Below, piece by piece: positions 60,824 through 64,000 of a DNA stretch of 64,000 nucleotides. Origin of the DNA: Glandiceps talaboti (lineage: Eukaryota > Hemichordata > Enteropneusta > Spengelidae). How positions within the stretch are numbered: the stretch's first letter is position 1; each line of letters starts with the position of its first letter. The stretch is taken from positions 6,137,822 through 6,201,821 of the forward strand of contig NC_135570.1 of assembly GCF_964340395.1 (NCBI RefSeq), written 5' to 3'. The notes below the pieces were generated by a model that saw only the letters and a program-made list of their open reading frames with translations, ran no database searches and was not told the origin of the DNA. The translations under genes were made by a program, and so were the position numbers.

Positions 60824-63800
60824 TGGCTGTATGAATGCAAGTAAACACCCATACAATGTACATGAACACCTATTCTGTCTCTGCTATCTACCGAGATCTA
60901 ATTATCAGTCGTTTATTACACATGTACTTATCTATCATATATTTGATGGATGACACTTCATTATCACATCATGATTACACCTGTGTGAGGTATTGTGACT
61001 GCTGACCCTGCCACTACAGTAAAGTGAAACCGTACAATCTGTTACAAGACACAACCCTCTTTCCAAAACAATGAAATAATAGGAAAGCAATTTATTTCAC
61101 AAAATATCGATGGCTGGTGCAATCAGCAGCTGTTCGCCTAATCACTCAATGGAATAATTAAATATTTCATTCTGAATGTAAAGTATTAATCAATATTGCA
61201 GTCAATTTCTCTTCCTCATTTTTTCCTGAAATGTTCCTCCCCTAGATCAAATATAAAGTTAGATTTTATTCCCGTTTGCTCAGTAGGTAATAATTTATGT
61301 AAAAACAAATATCCCTTAGTAGAAAGAGGATTTGAAAATGTAATGCTTATGATGATGTTATTCAAAGTAAACAAGTCTTCTAAATTTAAACACATAGCCC
61401 CCATCACCAATGTGTCATTAATTGAGTCTAAAATATAGCATTACAATTTGGCTGGTAATCTACAAAATCGTGAACATAATACTTAGTAAGTTAGTAACAT
61501 GTACACATAAAATAAAATTATGTTAATTGATTCTGAAAAATGATGCTAACTGTAGACAGATACACGACCTGATGGACAGATGAAGAGCTGTATAAACATC
61601 AACATGGGTCATTCAGATAGCATCTCCAGGCTATGACAAGTAAAACAAAACTTTTGACAGCCGTCTTTGTTTTGATCTGTAAATTGTTTATCTCAACTAC
61701 TGAAAAAATTGTACACATCTGACCTCTTAATAATAATATACATGTATGTCAGTCTCGTAATTAGGTATTATTATGCCATCAGTTTTAGCCATTCAGAATC
61801 ACGTTTTTTCACCCAAATTTGATACACATCCGTCTCTGGAAGATATTCAGATGTCAGGCTTGCAAGTCAAACCAGGGTAAATTTTCTGTCACTCTCATGG
61901 CAATGCGGAACTTAAATGACCTGTCTAAATCATCATATCTGTTGTGATTATGTCTCTTGGTACATTGTTTGTACATCATAAATCATTATAATATATTTTT
62001 AAATGTTTTATTTGTATTGTACTTTACGTTTTATATGTAGTCAATTCAAATTGCCCAATAGGCAATATAAGGACTTTCATTTCATATCAATCAATATGTG
62101 TATTCAATATAGTCAATATTACAATATACTCAAATAGACTTCCTATTCGATAAATTCAACACAGATACATGTACATGTACATGTATGTACCTGCATGTTC
62201 AGGTTAAGACTGTTTTGGCCAATAATTACATGTAAGTGGTACTTACAATGTACCCACCCAACACATTCCAAGTTTGCTAGGATCTTCAGCTATCTTTATT
62301 GAGTATAAATAATATTGGCAACTAAAACATGTCTAATTAATTGTTCATCTATTTGACATGGTTTGATATCTTCAAAACACTCTGTCTCTGCTGCTTTTCT
62401 GAAGTATGTGGAGTCCGACTGTGTCAACACAGAGTACCACTAGAATAGCTGTTACTAGTTTTCTAATTCAAACATTATCATATACAATGTGTATACAAGA
62501 CCCATCCAGATAACCTTTGAAATTTACATCACTCATCACATATGTTTTTTAAACAGGACACATGGTGCTGGCAATATTGTTAACTCTTCAGCAGGGTGAC
62601 CTGCGATTATTGATCAGTGTATGTAGCCATGGGGTTACAGAGTTGATCAAAATTATAGCTGCTAAAAATACTTAAGTAAAATACAAAAAAAAACATGTAT
62701 ATTGACAGAGACATATGCATACTCAAATATCGTCTATCAGACAGGTACACATACACATACGTGTGCAACTTTAAGTACACACATACTCAAAAATATACCT
62801 GCTCAGACACAAATGCACACACTGTGTACATATTTTCGTAATTCCACATTTTTTAGATTAATTTATCACATCAAGTTTAAATCTAGTACAATGTAACTAA
62901 CACAACACAATGGTACAATTGTAAAGTTGTGATTGATCTACCTGCGAGCTAAATCATGTCATGCATAAAGTATATTTTCACACAAAGCATTCCTAAAATT
63001 GTACCATATTTTTCTTTTCTCACTACATCAAAAATTGATTAACACAAGCAATACTGCAGTGTCATCGTACTTATTTCCATCTTAGAAATCCAATCACGTT
63101 ATACTCTTTTAATTTAAACATCACATTCGGTAATGACTGTGTTAATATCTTGTCTAATTGTGATGTGTGTTTCTGGCGTTAATTTTCATACTACCATAAT
63201 AAAACCCAGTAAGTCACCATTGATCAATAAATTACAGATTTGTGTAAATTTGAATGGGGAGTACTAAAACATCACGTTTGCAATTATTTATGTGCATCAC
63301 ATATCCAACCCTGCACAGAATCACTCTAAAAAATGCCACTACATCGGGATCTCATTCACCAAATGACAGTTTTAAATATCCCACTTCTCGTCATAAAATT
63401 TCAGCATGTCATAAAATTTCAGATTGTGTCAAACTGACTGTATATTACTTCATAACTAGTCCATACACTCACATAGTACAAAGGAAATACAGACTATTTC
63501 AAACCACAATACAGATATCCTAAAAGCACAACTATTTTTGAATCAGATTTCCAAATATAACCTGTTTATGTGCAATATTTCCACACCACAGCACTATAAC
63601 AGCATGTAACACTTCACATGACCTAGTATACATGCAAATGACTCAATTTTATAACAGCAATTCTTTAAATAGTGCATGTTCAATTATTTTCCTGGTATTG
63701 TGAATGTTCAATCACCAACGGTATTTTGAATTGAGTCAATGCTGAGACAATTGTCTCTATAGTGATAAATGTGCATTCTTTCATAATATAATTATGTATT

Positions 63801-64000
63801 GTATATTTCAGTAATAAATATTATCAACAACATTAATTATATGCATGTGCATTAACAAAATATCCCATGATACATGCTGAATTACCTGAAATCATTGATC
63901 TGCTACAAACAGAAAACACAGGGGGTGTTAACTCTATAATCTGAATCACACGACATCAAATTGATCACTGCTATATGTATTATACCTTTATTTACCTTGT
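60824..64000. other. No gene recognised
   Basis: AT-rich to the window end, with ACATGTACATGTACATGT at about 62169-62186. A donor-like word on the minus strand at the very end (ACAAG|gtaaat, near 63996) could be the 3' edge of an exon lying outside the window. Confidence 0.4.

Noticed and set aside
63254-63523. 89-codon plus-strand frame near the window end
   Set aside because: Contains a local 16-bp duplication, has no domain, and lacks splice or promoter support.

Overview
This is AT-rich animal nuclear DNA: short exons with GT-AG introns, dense microsatellites and minisatellites, foldback elements and a tRNA-derived SINE. The only gene I can name is a BK-type (Slo family, KCNMA1-like) calcium- and voltage-activated potassium channel on the minus strand. 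Its residues resemble fly Slo (for example the PIERC motif) as much as vertebrate Slo1. With the repeat load and the many ACATGT palindromes, this suggests a bilaterian invertebrate, probably marine. The phylum cannot be fixed from the sequence.

Region 1-7610 holds an internal piece of the channel gene, read from high to low coordinates. It has an S1 exon (7549-7610), an S1-S2 exon (5156-5249), and then two tandem versions of the S2-S3 exon (4355-4466 and 4172-4283). Both versions are 112 nt, start in phase 0 and end in phase 1, and are separated by only 71 nt. Because 112 is not a multiple of 3, splicing both in would shift the frame, so they must be alternatives. They differ at 7 of 112 bases and 5 of 37 residues, in S3 and the S3-S4 linker. 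Exons for S4 and the pore must lie below position 1. The N-terminal/S0 exons lie upstream and were not found.

Region 7611-64000 contains no gene I can name. Much or all of it may be a 5' intron of the channel gene or the space upstream of it. It holds many tandem arrays (185-bp, 49-bp, 34-bp and 24-bp units, among others), long (CA)n, (CATA)n, (TA)n, (GGAT)n and (ACAG)n tracts, and several palindromic MITE-like elements. One palindromic element with TTAA target duplications lies inside a channel intron at 5862-6199. There is also a recurrent foldback family (12.6, 29.55, 52.9 and 56.9 kb) and two copies of one SINE (22.9 kb minus, 58.3 kb plus).

A few short open stretches with plausible splice signals (27047-27102 minus, 46227-46439 plus, 52687-52802 plus, 53245-53365 minus) may be exons of unknown genes or gene fragments caught in transposons. 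They are given as low-confidence candidates. Long open frames over microsatellites were left out.
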